A stretch of 14,082 nucleotides of DNA from Chloroflexota bacterium (GCA_023423795.1 JAFAEX010000223.1:1-14082); one strand, 5' to 3'; positions 1 through 7,479 are shown, counted from the stretch's first letter. Made by a program: numbers and translations. Notes: generated by a model from the sequence alone, not told the origin.

Positions 1-85
1 ACCGTCATCCCGAGCCTGTCGAGGGATCTCGTTCTCCAACGTGTGTGGTCGCGACGAGATCCCTCGACAGGCTCGGGATGACGGT
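1..85. repeat. Family A long inverted repeat, copy 1
   Basis: Positions 1-32 are the exact reverse complement of 54-85, with a 21-nt loop at 33-53. The arm core is CATCCCGAGCCTGTCGAGGG. The same arms return at 8579-8660 and 12832-12929 and as partial copies elsewhere in the window. Each arm is also partly self-complementary (ATCCC near one end, GGGAT near the other). The element is non-coding and could fold into a long hairpin on either strand. The left end touches the window edge, so it may extend further. From here to the next gene (86-218) I see nothing else. Confidence 0.9.
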
Positions 86-218
86 GGAGGGAGGATGCTC
101 GCGCGAAGCGCCGGCAATCGGTCGCGCGCGGATTGCCACGCCGCCATCCGGGCGATGACCACCGCGACCGCACCCCGTCCCGCGTGCGGGTGCGCGACCG
201 GATCGGGGAGGAGCCAGC

Positions 219-884
219 ATGAACAACCCGCGTGACTGGCATGTGCTGCTGATCGGTGGCGCGAGCGGGGTCGGCAAGACGAGCATCGCCTACCCGCTCG
301 CCCGCCATTTCGGGATCGGCATCACCCAGATCGACGATTTCCAGGTGATCCTCGAACGCATGACCGCGCCGGAGCGGTACCCGGACGTCCACCTGTTCCG
401 TACCCGCCCCGAGGCGTTCTTCGCGATGGACGAAGACGCCAAACTGGCCCACGCCATCGCCTACGCCACGGCGATGGCCGAAGCGCTCGAATACGTCGTC
501 GCCAACCACCTCGCCGGCGAACCGCCGATCGTGCTGGAAGGCGACTTCCTCTTGCCCGCGCTCGCCGCCCGCCCCTCCTTCGACGGGATCGCCGCCGCCG
601 GCCGGGTCCGCGCGCTGTTCGTCGTGGAACCGGACGAAGACCAGATCGCCAACAACTACGCGGCCCGGGAGGGCGACCACCAACCCGTCCGCGCCCGAGC
701 GAGTTGGCGCTACTCCGAATGGCTCCGCGCCGAAGCCTCCCGGCGGCACCTGCCCGTGCTTGAGGCGCGCCCGTGGGACACGGCGTTCGAGCGGGCGCTG
801 GCGCTGCTCTCCGGCCCCGAAGCGGCGGACGACGGCGAAGGTCCAGGCGACGACCACCAACTACCGCCGCCTGCCCGGGGATGA
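219..884 (+). CDS. P-loop kinase-like ATPase (possibly 2-phosphoglycerate kinase-like)
   Basis: This 221-residue protein begins with a clear Walker A loop, GGASGVGKTS, at residues 13-22, just after a short hydrophobic beta strand (VLLIGG). Paired aspartates at 39-40 (QIDDF) lie where small-molecule kinases of this fold often bind substrate or Mg2+. The strand VLEGDFLLP (105-113) and the arginine-rich stretch AARE...RARASWR (148-163) resemble the second strand and lid region of P-loop kinases. The last 20 or so residues are low-complexity and acidic/proline-rich. The start is supported by GGGGAGGAG five bases upstream of the ATG. It is probably a cytoplasmic nucleotide-dependent phosphotransferase. 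The substrate cannot be read from sequence; the 2-phosphoglycerate kinase resemblance is only a guess. It stands alone on this strand, followed by a repeat and a convergent gene. Confidence 0.8.
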   Translation: MNNPRDWHVLLIGGASGVGKTSIAYPLARHFGIGITQIDDFQVILERMTAPERYPDVHLFRTRPEAFFAMDEDAKLAHAIAYATAMAEALEYVVANHLAGEPPIVLEGDFLLPALAARPSFDGIAAAGRVRALFVVEPDEDQIANNYAAREGDHQPVRARASWRYSEWLRAEASRRHLPVLEARPWDTAFERALALLSGPEAADDGEGPGDDHQLPPPARG

Positions 885-1029
885 TTGCGATTGCCGAATT
901 GCTTCGACCGCCCGGCCACCGAAACGCACGGGGATGATGGCCTTTGCCAAAATAGTCCGGGCATCGGCGGGGCGGGCGCGATGCATCACGCCCGCCCATG
1001 GTCCGGTGTCCGGATCAATCAAGCAAACG

Positions 1030-1154
1030 CCATAACCCCCGGGTTATGGGAACGAAACCCCTCCGGGGTTGGGACCGACGAATCGGCATCGCGGCAGCCA
1101 TCCACAGTCCCGGAGGGACTTCGTTCCCGTAGCCTGGGACTTTCAGTCCCAGGC
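1030..1154. repeat. Family B paired double-hairpin repeat, copy 1
   Basis: Two modules face each other. The left module has a 9-bp stem (CCATAACCC at 1030-1038 with GGGTTATGG at 1041-1049), the linker GAACGAA, and a 6-bp stem (AACCCC 1056-1061, GGGGTT 1065-1070). The right module is the mirror image: a 6-bp stem (AGTCCC 1106-1111, GGGACT 1115-1120), the linker TTCGTTC, and a 10-bp stem (GCCTGGGACT 1132-1141, AGTCCCAGGC 1145-1154). The element fills most of the spacer between two convergent genes, so the hairpins may end transcription from both sides. The 10-bp stem lies 38 bases beyond the xylulokinase stop. No T-run follows, so a terminator role is inferred. Confidence 0.8.
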
Positions 1155-1192
1155 GAGCGCCTCCGGTGGCCGTATCTATCTGGCAACCGCCA

Positions 1193-2755
1193 TCATCGCG
1201 CCCGCGACGGCCGCGTTGGCTTCACCGCCTCCCGCGCCGGCTCGGCGAACGCCACCAGTTTGTGGCTCAGGTCGCGGGTCGCCGCGTGGGCCTCGCGGTA
1301 GAGCGCGAACACCTCCTGGTAGCGGGCGAACCGGGCGCGGTTGGGCTCCGTGGCCGGGCCGTAACTCGCCCAGCGGGCCGCCGTCGGCACCGGGTCGTGA
1401 CCGCCCGCAGCCGCGGCCGCCAGCACCGCCGCGCCCATCGCCGCCTGGTCGGCGGTCGCCAGCAGGTGGACCGGCATCCCGAAGGCGTCCGCCGCGATCT
1501 GCCGCCAGAGCGGGCTGCGCGCCCCGCCGCCGGCGATCACGATCCGCTCCGGCGCGGCGCCCTGCTCCTCCAGCACCGCGAAGGCGTCGAGGCAGGCCAG
1601 CGTCGCGCCCTCCATCACCGCGCGCACGAGGTCGCCGCGCCCGTGGTGGTCGCCGAGGCCGAGGAACGCCGCCCGCAACCGGGCGTCCATGTGGGGCGAG
1701 CGCTCGCCGACGAGGTACGGCAGGAAGAGCAACCCGTTCGCGCCGACCGGACGGGACGCCGCCCAGCCCGTCATCCGTTCCCACGCGTCCGGGCCGCGCA
1801 GGTCCAGCATCTCGTCGCGCAGCCAGCGCATCGCCATCCCGGCGGCCAGCGTCGCGCCCATCTGGTACCAGCCCGGGCTGCCCGGGCCCGGCTCCAGCGC
1901 CGAGCAGAACGTGTGGGAGCGCCCCAGCGGGTCCGGGGAAACGCCCTCGGCCGGGATCATCACCTGCGCCCCGGTCGAGATCGACAGCAGCATCGTCTTC
2001 GGGTCGGTGATGCCTGCGCCGAGCAGCCCGGCCGGGGCGTCGCCCGTGCCGGTCGCCACCGGGACGCCCGCCGGCAACCCCATCTCCTCGGCGGCCCGTG
2101 CGGTCAGCGTGCCCGCCACCGCCGCCGAGGGGCGCAGCGCCGGCAGCCGCGCTTCGTCGATCCGCGCCGCGCGCAGCAGGTCCGGCGACCACGAGCGCCA
2201 GCGCACGTCCAGCAGCAGCGACCCGGACGCCTCGCCCGGGTCGGTCGCGATCTCGCCGGTGAGGCGGCGGCGCAGTTCGTCCTTCGGCGCAAGCAGCCGC
2301 CGGGTGCGGAACCAGAGCGAGGCCTGCTCCTGCTGCAACCACGCCGCCGTGGCGGCCATGAACCCGGCCGCGAGCGGGCTGCCGGCGATCCCGATCAGTT
2401 TCTCCGCCCCGATCCGCCCGGTCACCTCGCCGACGTGCCGCCACGAGCGCCCGTCGGCCCAGATGATCGCCGGCGCGATCGGCCGCCCCTGGTCGCCCAG
2501 CAGCACCGTGCCGTGCATCTGGCCCGAAAGCCCGATGCCGGCCACGCGCGTTCCCGTCGGCGCCCAGCCGGTCGCCTGCCGGGCGGCAGCGACGGCGGCA
2601 GCCCACCAGTCGTCCGGGTCCTGCTCGGCCCAGCCCGGCTGCGGGTGGCGCACCGGGTACTCGGCCGACCCCGAGCCGACCACGCGGCCGGATTCGTCCA
2701 CCAGCAGCGCCTTCAGCGACGAGGTGCCGAGGTCCAGCCCGAGGAACGCGTCCAT
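1193..2755 (-). CDS. xylB: Xylulokinase (FGGY carbohydrate kinase)
   Basis: This 520-residue cytoplasmic kinase should phosphorylate D-xylulose to D-xylulose 5-phosphate with ATP. The first FGGY domain opens with the phosphate-binding DLGTSS (8-13). It carries SGQMHG (77-82), characteristic of xylulokinases among FGGY kinases, followed by the sugar-site stretch IIWADGRS (97-104). The second domain has the likely catalytic base in TGTGDAPAG (Asp239) and the ATP-binding segment IAGGGARSPLW near the C terminus. Length is close to the usual 480-520. The ATG follows a weak GGGAAGGGATCGG stretch about 10 bases upstream. It is the last gene of the minus-strand block, 177 bp after the carboxypeptidase. 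No xylose isomerase is nearby, but its product feeds the transketolase encoded at 9056. Another ketopentose or a sugar alcohol product cannot be excluded. Confidence 0.9.
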   Translation of the reverse strand: MDAFLGLDLGTSSLKALLVDESGRVVGSGSAEYPVRHPQPGWAEQDPDDWWAAAVAAARQATGWAPTGTRVAGIGLSGQMHGTVLLGDQGRPIAPAIIWADGRSWRHVGEVTGRIGAEKLIGIAGSPLAAGFMAATAAWLQQEQASLWFRTRRLLAPKDELRRRLTGEIATDPGEASGSLLLDVRWRSWSPDLLRAARIDEARLPALRPSAAVAGTLTARAAEEMGLPAGVPVATGTGDAPAGLLGAGITDPKTMLLSISTGAQVMIPAEGVSPDPLGRSHTFCSALEPGPGSPGWYQMGATLAAGMAMRWLRDEMLDLRGPDAWERMTGWAASRPVGANGLLFLPYLVGERSPHMDARLRAAFLGLGDHHGRGDLVRAVMEGATLACLDAFAVLEEQGAAPERIVIAGGGARSPLWRQIAADAFGMPVHLLATADQAAMGAAVLAAAAAGGHDPVPTAARWASYGPATEPNRARFARYQEVFALYREAHAATRDLSHKLVAFAEPAREAVKPTRPSRAR

Positions 2756-2867
2756 GCCCGATCCGATCCCTTCCCTGCCCGGCCGCGACGCTGCCCGCGT
2801 CCACCGATTATCGCCGCCGCCGGCTCCCGCAATGGCTACCCTGGAGCGCGTTGCGGAACCACCCCGT

Positions 2868-2896
2868 CGTCATCCCGAGCCTGTCGAAGGATGACG
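2868..2896. repeat. Collapsed family A repeat
   Basis: CGTCATCC at 2868-2875 and GGATGACG at 2889-2896 are the outer ends of the two family A arms, separated only by CGAGCCTGTCGAA. The inner arm sequence and loop are missing. What remains looks like an internally deleted copy that still forms an 8-bp stem. It sits in the spacer between the carboxypeptidase stop and the xylulokinase start. Confidence 0.75.
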
Positions 2897-2932
2897 GGCT
2901 GGGTGCGCTCGGCGAGGCGCCACATGGCCCTC

Positions 2933-4648
2933 TTACCCCAACACCACCTGGGCCCGCGCCACGCCGGCCTTCGGCGTCGCTGCGGTGATGCCGACCGTCG
3001 TGCCGGCCGGCTGGCGGACGACCCATTCCGCCCGCGCCCGGTTCAGGATCGGCGCCACGTCGTGCCACAGGATGCCGGCGAAGGTGTTCGCCCGGCCGTC
3101 GAGGTGCCCGAGGTCGGTCTCCCGTTTCCCGGACACCAGCGCTCCATCCTCGCCCACCGCGATCGTCACCGTCACCGGTTTGGCGACCCCCGCCTCGCGC
3201 GCCGTCGCGGTCACGTAGGTCGGCAGGTACCCCGTGTTGTGCACGATCGCGACGATCCGGTAGAGGTCGTCCCCCAACCGCTCGGCGCGGGCGTCGCGGA
3301 TCTCCAGCATCGGCGCGGTTTGCGCGGCCCGCAGCACGAACCGGGCGTTGGCCGAGGTGACCTCCTCCAGCATCGGCCCGGGCGGGTTGGTCCAGGTGAA
3401 GGTGCGGTTCCAGCCGCCGATCTCGACCGGGCCGAGTTGCGGGTGGTCGAATGGCGTCCAGTCGCGGAAGCCCTCGCCGCCCAGTTCGCGGTCCAGCACC
3501 GCCAGCATCGCCGCGTCATCCGCATCCGACCGGCTCCGGTGGAAGCCGATGAAGTCCGTCACCTCGATGCCGGCCTTGTCCGCCAACGACCACAGTTCGG
3601 TGGAGAACGGCAGCATCCCGAGGTGCTCGAACACCCAGTCGATCAGCCCGCCCTTGATCGGCTTCTTCGCGTCGTAGGCGAACTCGTCGTGGATGCCGAT
3701 GCAGGGATAGCCCGTCTCCTCCTCGCCGATCGTGCCCAGTTCCTCGTAGATCGCGCGGTCCAGCGCGGGCAGGTCCGCCGTCGGGTGGGCGGTCGGCGGT
3801 CGCAGGATGCACCCCGCATACGTGTGGAAGTGCTGCGAGCCGTGGATGTTCGGGTGGGCGAGCAGGAACTCGGCCAGCGCCTTCGTTTCCGGCTCGGAGA
3901 GCGGGTAGCGGCCCGCGCCCTCCTGCACCCAGTGCGGCGCCCAGTCGGCCGGGAAGTTGCGGTTGGCGTCGATGCCGTAGAGCGCCTCGGCGACCGGCAC
4001 GTTCGCCCCGTCCCACTCCGGGATGCTCCCCTCGGGCAGCAGGAAGTAGTAGGTCCCGCCGAACTCGTCCGGGCCGCGCCGGGTCATGATCCGCGGGTCG
4101 TGGGACGAGATTTTCCACGGGCCGGCCGGGTCCGCGATCCGCATCGTCACGACCGTGCCGTCGCCGTCGATGTCCTCCTCGACCAGCCCGGGCTGCTGCT
4201 CCTCGTGCGGAAACCGCCGCAGCGACGAGCGGATGAACCCCGCCGCCTCGGACATGCCCACATCCATCGCATCGACGTTCACCGCCGGCACGAGGTAGAG
4301 CGTCGTTTGTTCCAGCAGCCGGCGGATGGCCGGGTCGGACTCCGCGTTCGCCAGCACGTGATCGATCAGCCAGAGCACCGCGGCCACGCCGGAGACCTCG
4401 TCGGCGTGGATGTTGGCGTCCACGAAGTACGCCGGCTTGTCCTCCGGCGCGCCCGCCGCGCGGTCGGTCAGCGTCAGCGCCCAGATGTCGCGCCCTTCGA
4501 GCGATTGCCCGATGCTCTCGATCGTGAGCAGGTCCGGGTGCTCCCCCGCCCAGCGGTGCAGCAGCTCGGTCAATTCCGCGTAGCGGTAGTAGCGGTCGGG
4601 CCGGTACTCGCTCGATTCGGCGATCCAGATGCCGGGGGTAATGGGCAC
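2933..4648 (-). CDS. M14 family zinc carboxypeptidase
   Basis: This is a 571-residue metallopeptidase of the M14 (carboxypeptidase A-like) fold, expected to remove C-terminal residues from peptides. The zinc site is visible: His81 and Glu84 in NIHADEVSG, and a third ligand in GSQHFHTYAG (His273 or His275). IDANRNFPADW (227-237) holds the substrate-binding Asn-Arg pair, and the catalytic Glu is Glu351 in STELWSL. EEDIDGDGTVVTMRI (around 157-171) is an acidic insert like that of many large bacterial M14 proteins. About 200 residues after the catalytic Glu form a C-terminal region containing beta-rich stretches. GTG is chosen as start because GGGAGGA lies eight bases before it; an upstream in-frame TTG would add 11 residues without such a site. 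No signal peptide is present with either start, so it appears cytoplasmic. It lies 102 bp downstream of the cupin gene. Confidence 0.9.
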   Translation of the reverse strand: MPITPGIWIAESSEYRPDRYYRYAELTELLHRWAGEHPDLLTIESIGQSLEGRDIWALTLTDRAAGAPEDKPAYFVDANIHADEVSGVAAVLWLIDHVLANAESDPAIRRLLEQTTLYLVPAVNVDAMDVGMSEAAGFIRSSLRRFPHEEQQPGLVEEDIDGDGTVVTMRIADPAGPWKISSHDPRIMTRRGPDEFGGTYYFLLPEGSIPEWDGANVPVAEALYGIDANRNFPADWAPHWVQEGAGRYPLSEPETKALAEFLLAHPNIHGSQHFHTYAGCILRPPTAHPTADLPALDRAIYEELGTIGEEETGYPCIGIHDEFAYDAKKPIKGGLIDWVFEHLGMLPFSTELWSLADKAGIEVTDFIGFHRSRSDADDAAMLAVLDRELGGEGFRDWTPFDHPQLGPVEIGGWNRTFTWTNPPGPMLEEVTSANARFVLRAAQTAPMLEIRDARAERLGDDLYRIVAIVHNTGYLPTYVTATAREAGVAKPVTVTIAVGEDGALVSGKRETDLGHLDGRANTFAGILWHDVAPILNRARAEWVVRQPAGTTVGITAATPKAGVARAQVVLG

Positions 4649-4656
4649 GCGCGTGG

Positions 4657-4663
4657 TCCTCCC
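4657..4663 (-). promoter_or_regulatory. Ribosome binding site setting the GTG start of the carboxypeptidase
   Basis: GGGAGGA on the minus strand is followed by eight bases and then GTG. This spacing favours GTG at 4648 over the TTG at 4681. Confidence 0.7.
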
Positions 4664-4690
4664 GCGTGGGTCTCGGGGCAAACGTTCCCC

Positions 4691-4712
4691 ATGCCGGTCG
4701 TTCGCCCGGCAT
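4691..4712. other. Hairpin between cupin and carboxypeptidase genes
   Basis: ATGCCGG (4691-4697) pairs with CCGGCAT (4706-4712) around an 8-nt loop. It lies in the 102-bp gap downstream of the cupin stop. It may be a weak terminator or attenuator; no T-run follows on the minus strand, so the role is open. Confidence 0.35.
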
Positions 4713-4750
4713 CGTACCCGGCGGAATGCCGGTCCGGTCCGCGCGATCCA

Positions 4751-5155
4751 TCAGCCGGGCTGTTGCCCGTACTCCGCGTCGGAAACGTGCTCGCCCCACG
4801 TCGCGTTGCCGCCCGCCTCATCCACCTCCAGCATCGCGATATGCGCCATGAACCGGTCGGGCGCGGCGCCGTGCCAGTGCTCCTCCCCCGGTTCGAAGAA
4901 CACCCGGTCGCCCGGGCGGATGACCTCGACCGGCGCGCCCCGGCGCTGGCACCGTCCGACGCCCTCGGTGACGAAAATCGTCTGCCCGTTGGGGTGGGTG
5001 TGCCACGCCGTTCGCGCGCCCGGCGTGAAGCGGACGAGGCTCGCCGAGAGCCGCGTCCCCGCCTCCGGCGCCGCCACCGCGTCGATAAAGACCGCGCCGG
5101 TGAACCACTCCTCCGATCCCCTGCGCGTCGCGACCGAACTCCGCGTGACCTGCAT
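4751..5155 (-). CDS. Single-domain cupin, hydroxynitrile lyase-like metal protein
   Basis: This 134-residue protein is one cupin barrel. The first motif reads AWHTHPNGQTIFVTEGVG, with His52, His54 and Gln58 as metal ligands. The second is PGDRVFFEPGEEHWHG, with His93. Gln in place of the usual Glu matches the His-His-Gln-His manganese site known from the small bacterial cupin hydroxynitrile lyases (Granulicella type), and length and spacing agree. The physiological substrate of this family is usually unknown, so cyanohydrin activity is only one possibility. The ATG at 5155 is chosen because GGAGGG lies six bases upstream; a longer in-frame form would start inside repeat DNA. It is cytoplasmic, with no signal peptide. 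An aldo/keto reductase remnant lies just upstream on the same strand, a combination suggesting a former two-gene redox operon. Confidence 0.85.
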   Translation of the reverse strand: MQVTRSSVATRRGSEEWFTGAVFIDAVAAPEAGTRLSASLVRFTPGARTAWHTHPNGQTIFVTEGVGRCQRRGAPVEVIRPGDRVFFEPGEEHWHGAAPDRFMAHIAMLEVDEAGGNATWGEHVSDAEYGQQPG

Positions 5156-5161
5156 CGCTAG

Positions 5162-5167
5162 CCCTCC
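5162..5167 (-). promoter_or_regulatory. Ribosome binding site setting the cupin start
   Basis: GGAGGG on the minus strand lies six bases before the ATG at 5155. It supports the 134-residue form over a version 20 residues longer. Confidence 0.75.
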
Positions 5168-5187
5168 ACAGGCCGCACCGCCACTCA

Positions 5188-5261
5188 CGTCATCCCGAGC
5201 CTGATACGCCGTCATCCCGAGCCAAATGCGCCGTCATCCCGAGCCTGTCGAGGGATCTCGT
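5188..5261. repeat. Tandem left-arm fragments of the family A repeat
   Basis: CGTCATCCCGAGCC occurs three times in the same orientation, starting at 5188, 5210 and 5232. The first two copies stop after the 14-15-base end. The third continues through the whole 30-base arm to 5261. No clean right arm follows; TGTCGGAATGACCGG near 5274-5288 may be a decayed one. The array sits exactly where the aldo/keto reductase remnant ends. Confidence 0.85.
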
Positions 5262-5262
5262 T

Positions 5263-5501
5263 TCATCTCGACTTGTCGGAATGACCGGTTAGCGCCCGGT
5301 CCTCCCCGATGTTCTCGTCTAACCGTTCCAGCCTTCGCGTGCCGGGAATCGGCACGATCCACGGCGTGCGCGCGCCGGATCGTGGCCGATCATGTCCTCC
5401 CGGCTGCCCGGTGCCGGCCCGTAGGACATGCTCATGCCCATGCAGCCGAGCCCGATCGCCGAGACCCGAAGGCCGCCGTTCCCGAGGGTGCGCTCCTGCA
5501 C
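5263..5501 (-). pseudogene. Aldo/keto reductase pseudogene, only the two ends remain
   Basis: Starting from GTG at 5501, the minus strand encodes an N terminus typical of aldo/keto reductases: RTLGNGGLRVSAIGLGCMGM, then SYGPAPGSREDMI. About 40 codons in, a different frame reads TPWIVPIPGTRRLERLDENIGE, a typical C-terminal cofactor-binding segment of the same family. In intact members these two parts are about 230 residues apart. The barrel with the catalytic Asp, Tyr, Lys and His is therefore gone, and the remaining parts are out of frame (the first frame stops at TAG near 5319). The C-terminal tail is also lost, ending in a TGA at 5263 beside family A repeats. The ribosome binding site GGGAGGAG is still intact. 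The intact gene probably acted as an NADPH-dependent carbonyl reductase, possibly transcribed with the cupin downstream. Confidence 0.85.
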
Positions 5502-5508
5502 GACGCCG

Positions 5509-5516
5509 CTCCTCCC
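5509..5516 (-). promoter_or_regulatory. Intact ribosome binding site of the aldo/keto reductase pseudogene
   Basis: GGGAGGAG lies seven bases before the GTG at 5501. It supports that codon as the original start and suggests the loss of the gene is fairly recent. Confidence 0.6.
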
Positions 5517-5551
5517 ACGCCACCGACACGCCGCCAGCGGGCCGCCAACGC

Positions 5552-5585
5552 GGCGCGGGCGGTCCCGTATGGAACCGCCCGCGCC
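5552..5585. terminator. Candidate terminator hairpin downstream of the solute-binding protein gene
   Basis: GGCGCGGGCGGT (5552-5563) and ACCGCCCGCGCC (5574-5585) form a perfect 12-bp GC-rich stem with a 10-nt loop. It begins 25 bases past the stop of the minus-strand solute-binding protein gene. No T-run follows, which is common in GC-rich genomes. Confidence 0.6.
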
Positions 5586-5610
5586 CGTACCAACCGACGT
5601 TATCCGGCGA

Positions 5611-7284
5611 CTACGCCGAGCGCGACCACTTCCAGAAGTCGAACGTGCCCATGTTGATCGGATTGAACTCGAACCCCTGGATGTTCGATTGCAGCACCGT
5701 CGTCCACTTCGGCTGGGCGAAGTAGATCGCCGGCACGTCCTCGCTGGTGATGATCGTCTGCAACCGGTCCAGCGTCTCCTTGTACGAATCCAGCGTCGAG
5801 GCGGCCACCGCCGCGTCGAGCAGGTCATCGACCTCCTCGTTGCAGTAGAAGCCGCTGTTGGCGCCCTTGGACCCCCACGACTCGCAGGAGATCAGGGGGT
5901 ACAGCCCGTTCCATGCGTCGTTGTAGTCCGGCCACCAACTCTGGCTCATGAAGGCCGGCCGCTCCTCGATCGGGGAGTCGCCGTAGATCAGCCCGATGTA
6001 GGCCGCCTGGTCCATCGTCTCGATCGAGAGCGTGATCCCGATCTCGGCGAGGTTGGCCTGGAACAGCTCGAGGTGCCGGGTGTCGGAGTTGACCGTCGTC
6101 GCCACGACCAGCTCCGTCCCCTCGGCGATGCCGGCCGCGTCCAGCAGTTCCCGCGCCTTGGCGAGGTCGGTTTCGAAGAAGAAGCCGTCCTCCTGGTAGC
6201 CGAGGACCGCCGGGGCCACCGGGCTGTTCGCCTGGCTGGCGTTGCCGAGATAGATGCCCTCCAGCATTTCCTGGTACGGGAAGGCGTAGCACATCGCCTG
6301 CCGCGCCTCGGGCGACTCCAGCGGCCCACCGACCGCCATGATCAGGTAGGCGACCTCGGTGCTGTCGCTGAGGACCACGTTCAGGTTCGGCTGCTGTTCG
6401 AGCGCCTCGATCCACTCGAACTCGACGCTGAAGCGGTCCATCATGTCCACGTCGCCGGCTTCCACGAGCTGGCGCATGGTGGCCGGCTCCGGCACCACGC
6501 GGATGATGATGCGCTCGAAGTGGTCGCCCTCCCAGCCGCGCCAGTAGTCGGGGTTGCGCTCCATGATGACCTGCTGGCCCGGCTCGAACGACGCGATCCT
6601 CCAGGCGCCGGTGCCCGTACCCTCGGCGTTGAGCTGCATCCAGGCGTTGCCGAAGTCGCCGTCTTCCTCGTGTTCGAGCGCCACCTTCGCGTTGACGATC
6701 TGCGGCCCGTAGGTCGCGGCCAGCGCGCTGAGGAACAGCGGCTGCGGCGCGCCGAGGTCGAAGACGATCGTCTCCGCGTCCGGGGTGGTGATCTTGGACG
6801 GGTCGGAAACGAAGCGGGCCACCACGTTGAACGCCCCGCGGCCCATCGCCAGCAACCGCTCGAACGACGCCTTGACGGCGGCGCTGTCGCACGGCGAGCC
6901 GTCCTGGAACGTCAGGCCGGGCCGGATCTTGAACGTCCAGACGCTCTGGTCCTCGTTGGCCTCCCAGCTTTCGGCGACCAGCCCCTCGAACTCGTCGGTG
7001 CTGCTGCCGACCAGCCCGACCAGGCCCTCGTAGACGCTGCGGATGACCATCGTCGAGCGGTAGTCGTACTGCGACTGCGGGTCGAGGTCGGTCGGCGACG
7101 CGTCCAGCCCGACGATCAGGGTCGAGCCGTTGCCCTCCTGCCGGGCGTAGGCCACGCGCGTGGCGCCCGGCCCGGCGAGCCCGGCGATGGGCGCCGCCAA
7201 CCCGGCGGCGGCCGCTCCCTTGAGCACGGTGCGCCGGGAGAGATGTCCGGCGCGCGGGGTCTCGATACGGTTCCGCTGCGTCAT
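5611..7284 (-). CDS. Tat-exported ABC transporter solute-binding protein, family 5 (peptide/nickel type)
   Basis: This 557-residue protein is an extracytoplasmic solute-binding protein of the SBP_bac_5 (oligopeptide/dipeptide/nickel) family, normally the receptor of an ABC importer. The N terminus has a twin-arginine signal: SRRTVLK at 16-22, a hydrophobic stretch rich in Ala/Gly/Leu, and a likely cleavage after AYA (residue 47). No lipobox Cys is present, so it may be released or held by another means. Mature-chain landmarks include an early LDP (TDLDPQSQYDYRS), then WTFKIRPGLTFQDGSP, TGAWRIASFEPGQQVIMERN, YWRGWEG and SWWPDYNDAWNG, all usual in this family. Length is typical. ATG follows GGAGG 12 bases upstream. 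Both neighbours are unrelated and no permease or ATPase genes are present, so it is an orphan receptor here. The ligand is unknown; peptides or small glycosides are possible. Confidence 0.9.
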   Translation of the reverse strand: MTQRNRIETPRAGHLSRRTVLKGAAAAGLAAPIAGLAGPGATRVAYARQEGNGSTLIVGLDASPTDLDPQSQYDYRSTMVIRSVYEGLVGLVGSSTDEFEGLVAESWEANEDQSVWTFKIRPGLTFQDGSPCDSAAVKASFERLLAMGRGAFNVVARFVSDPSKITTPDAETIVFDLGAPQPLFLSALAATYGPQIVNAKVALEHEEDGDFGNAWMQLNAEGTGTGAWRIASFEPGQQVIMERNPDYWRGWEGDHFERIIIRVVPEPATMRQLVEAGDVDMMDRFSVEFEWIEALEQQPNLNVVLSDSTEVAYLIMAVGGPLESPEARQAMCYAFPYQEMLEGIYLGNASQANSPVAPAVLGYQEDGFFFETDLAKARELLDAAGIAEGTELVVATTVNSDTRHLELFQANLAEIGITLSIETMDQAAYIGLIYGDSPIEERPAFMSQSWWPDYNDAWNGLYPLISCESWGSKGANSGFYCNEEVDDLLDAAVAASTLDSYKETLDRLQTIITSEDVPAIYFAQPKWTTVLQSNIQGFEFNPINMGTFDFWKWSRSA

Positions 7285-7479
7285 GGTGTGGTGATGCCTC
7301 CACCAGTGCTGGCTGCCGCCGGTCGTCGCGGCCCGGCAGTCGTTTGCGGACGGCCCTCGTCGCCGTCCCCCGGCAGCATACCCGCCGGCTGCCGCCGCCG
7401 GACCGCGCCCCGCGCCGAACCATCAAGGAAAGCGCGTGGCAGCGCGACGGCGCACGCGGCCGTGCGGGGCGCGGTTGGC

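Noticed and set aside
1166..5161. A 1331-codon plus-strand open frame
   Set aside because: It runs antisense to xylulokinase, the carboxypeptidase and the cupin, and its translation is Arg/Pro/Ala-rich without domains. This is a GC-rich shadow frame.
5188..5261. Possible CRISPR-like array
   Set aside because: The three repeats are only 14-30 bases, the spacers are about 7-8 bases and no cas genes are near. It fits fragments of a dispersed repeat.
7452..7465. Short GCACG/CGTGC hairpin after the serine hydrolase stop
   Set aside because: It is only 5 bp with a 4-nt loop and no T-run. Such stems occur by chance in DNA this GC-rich.
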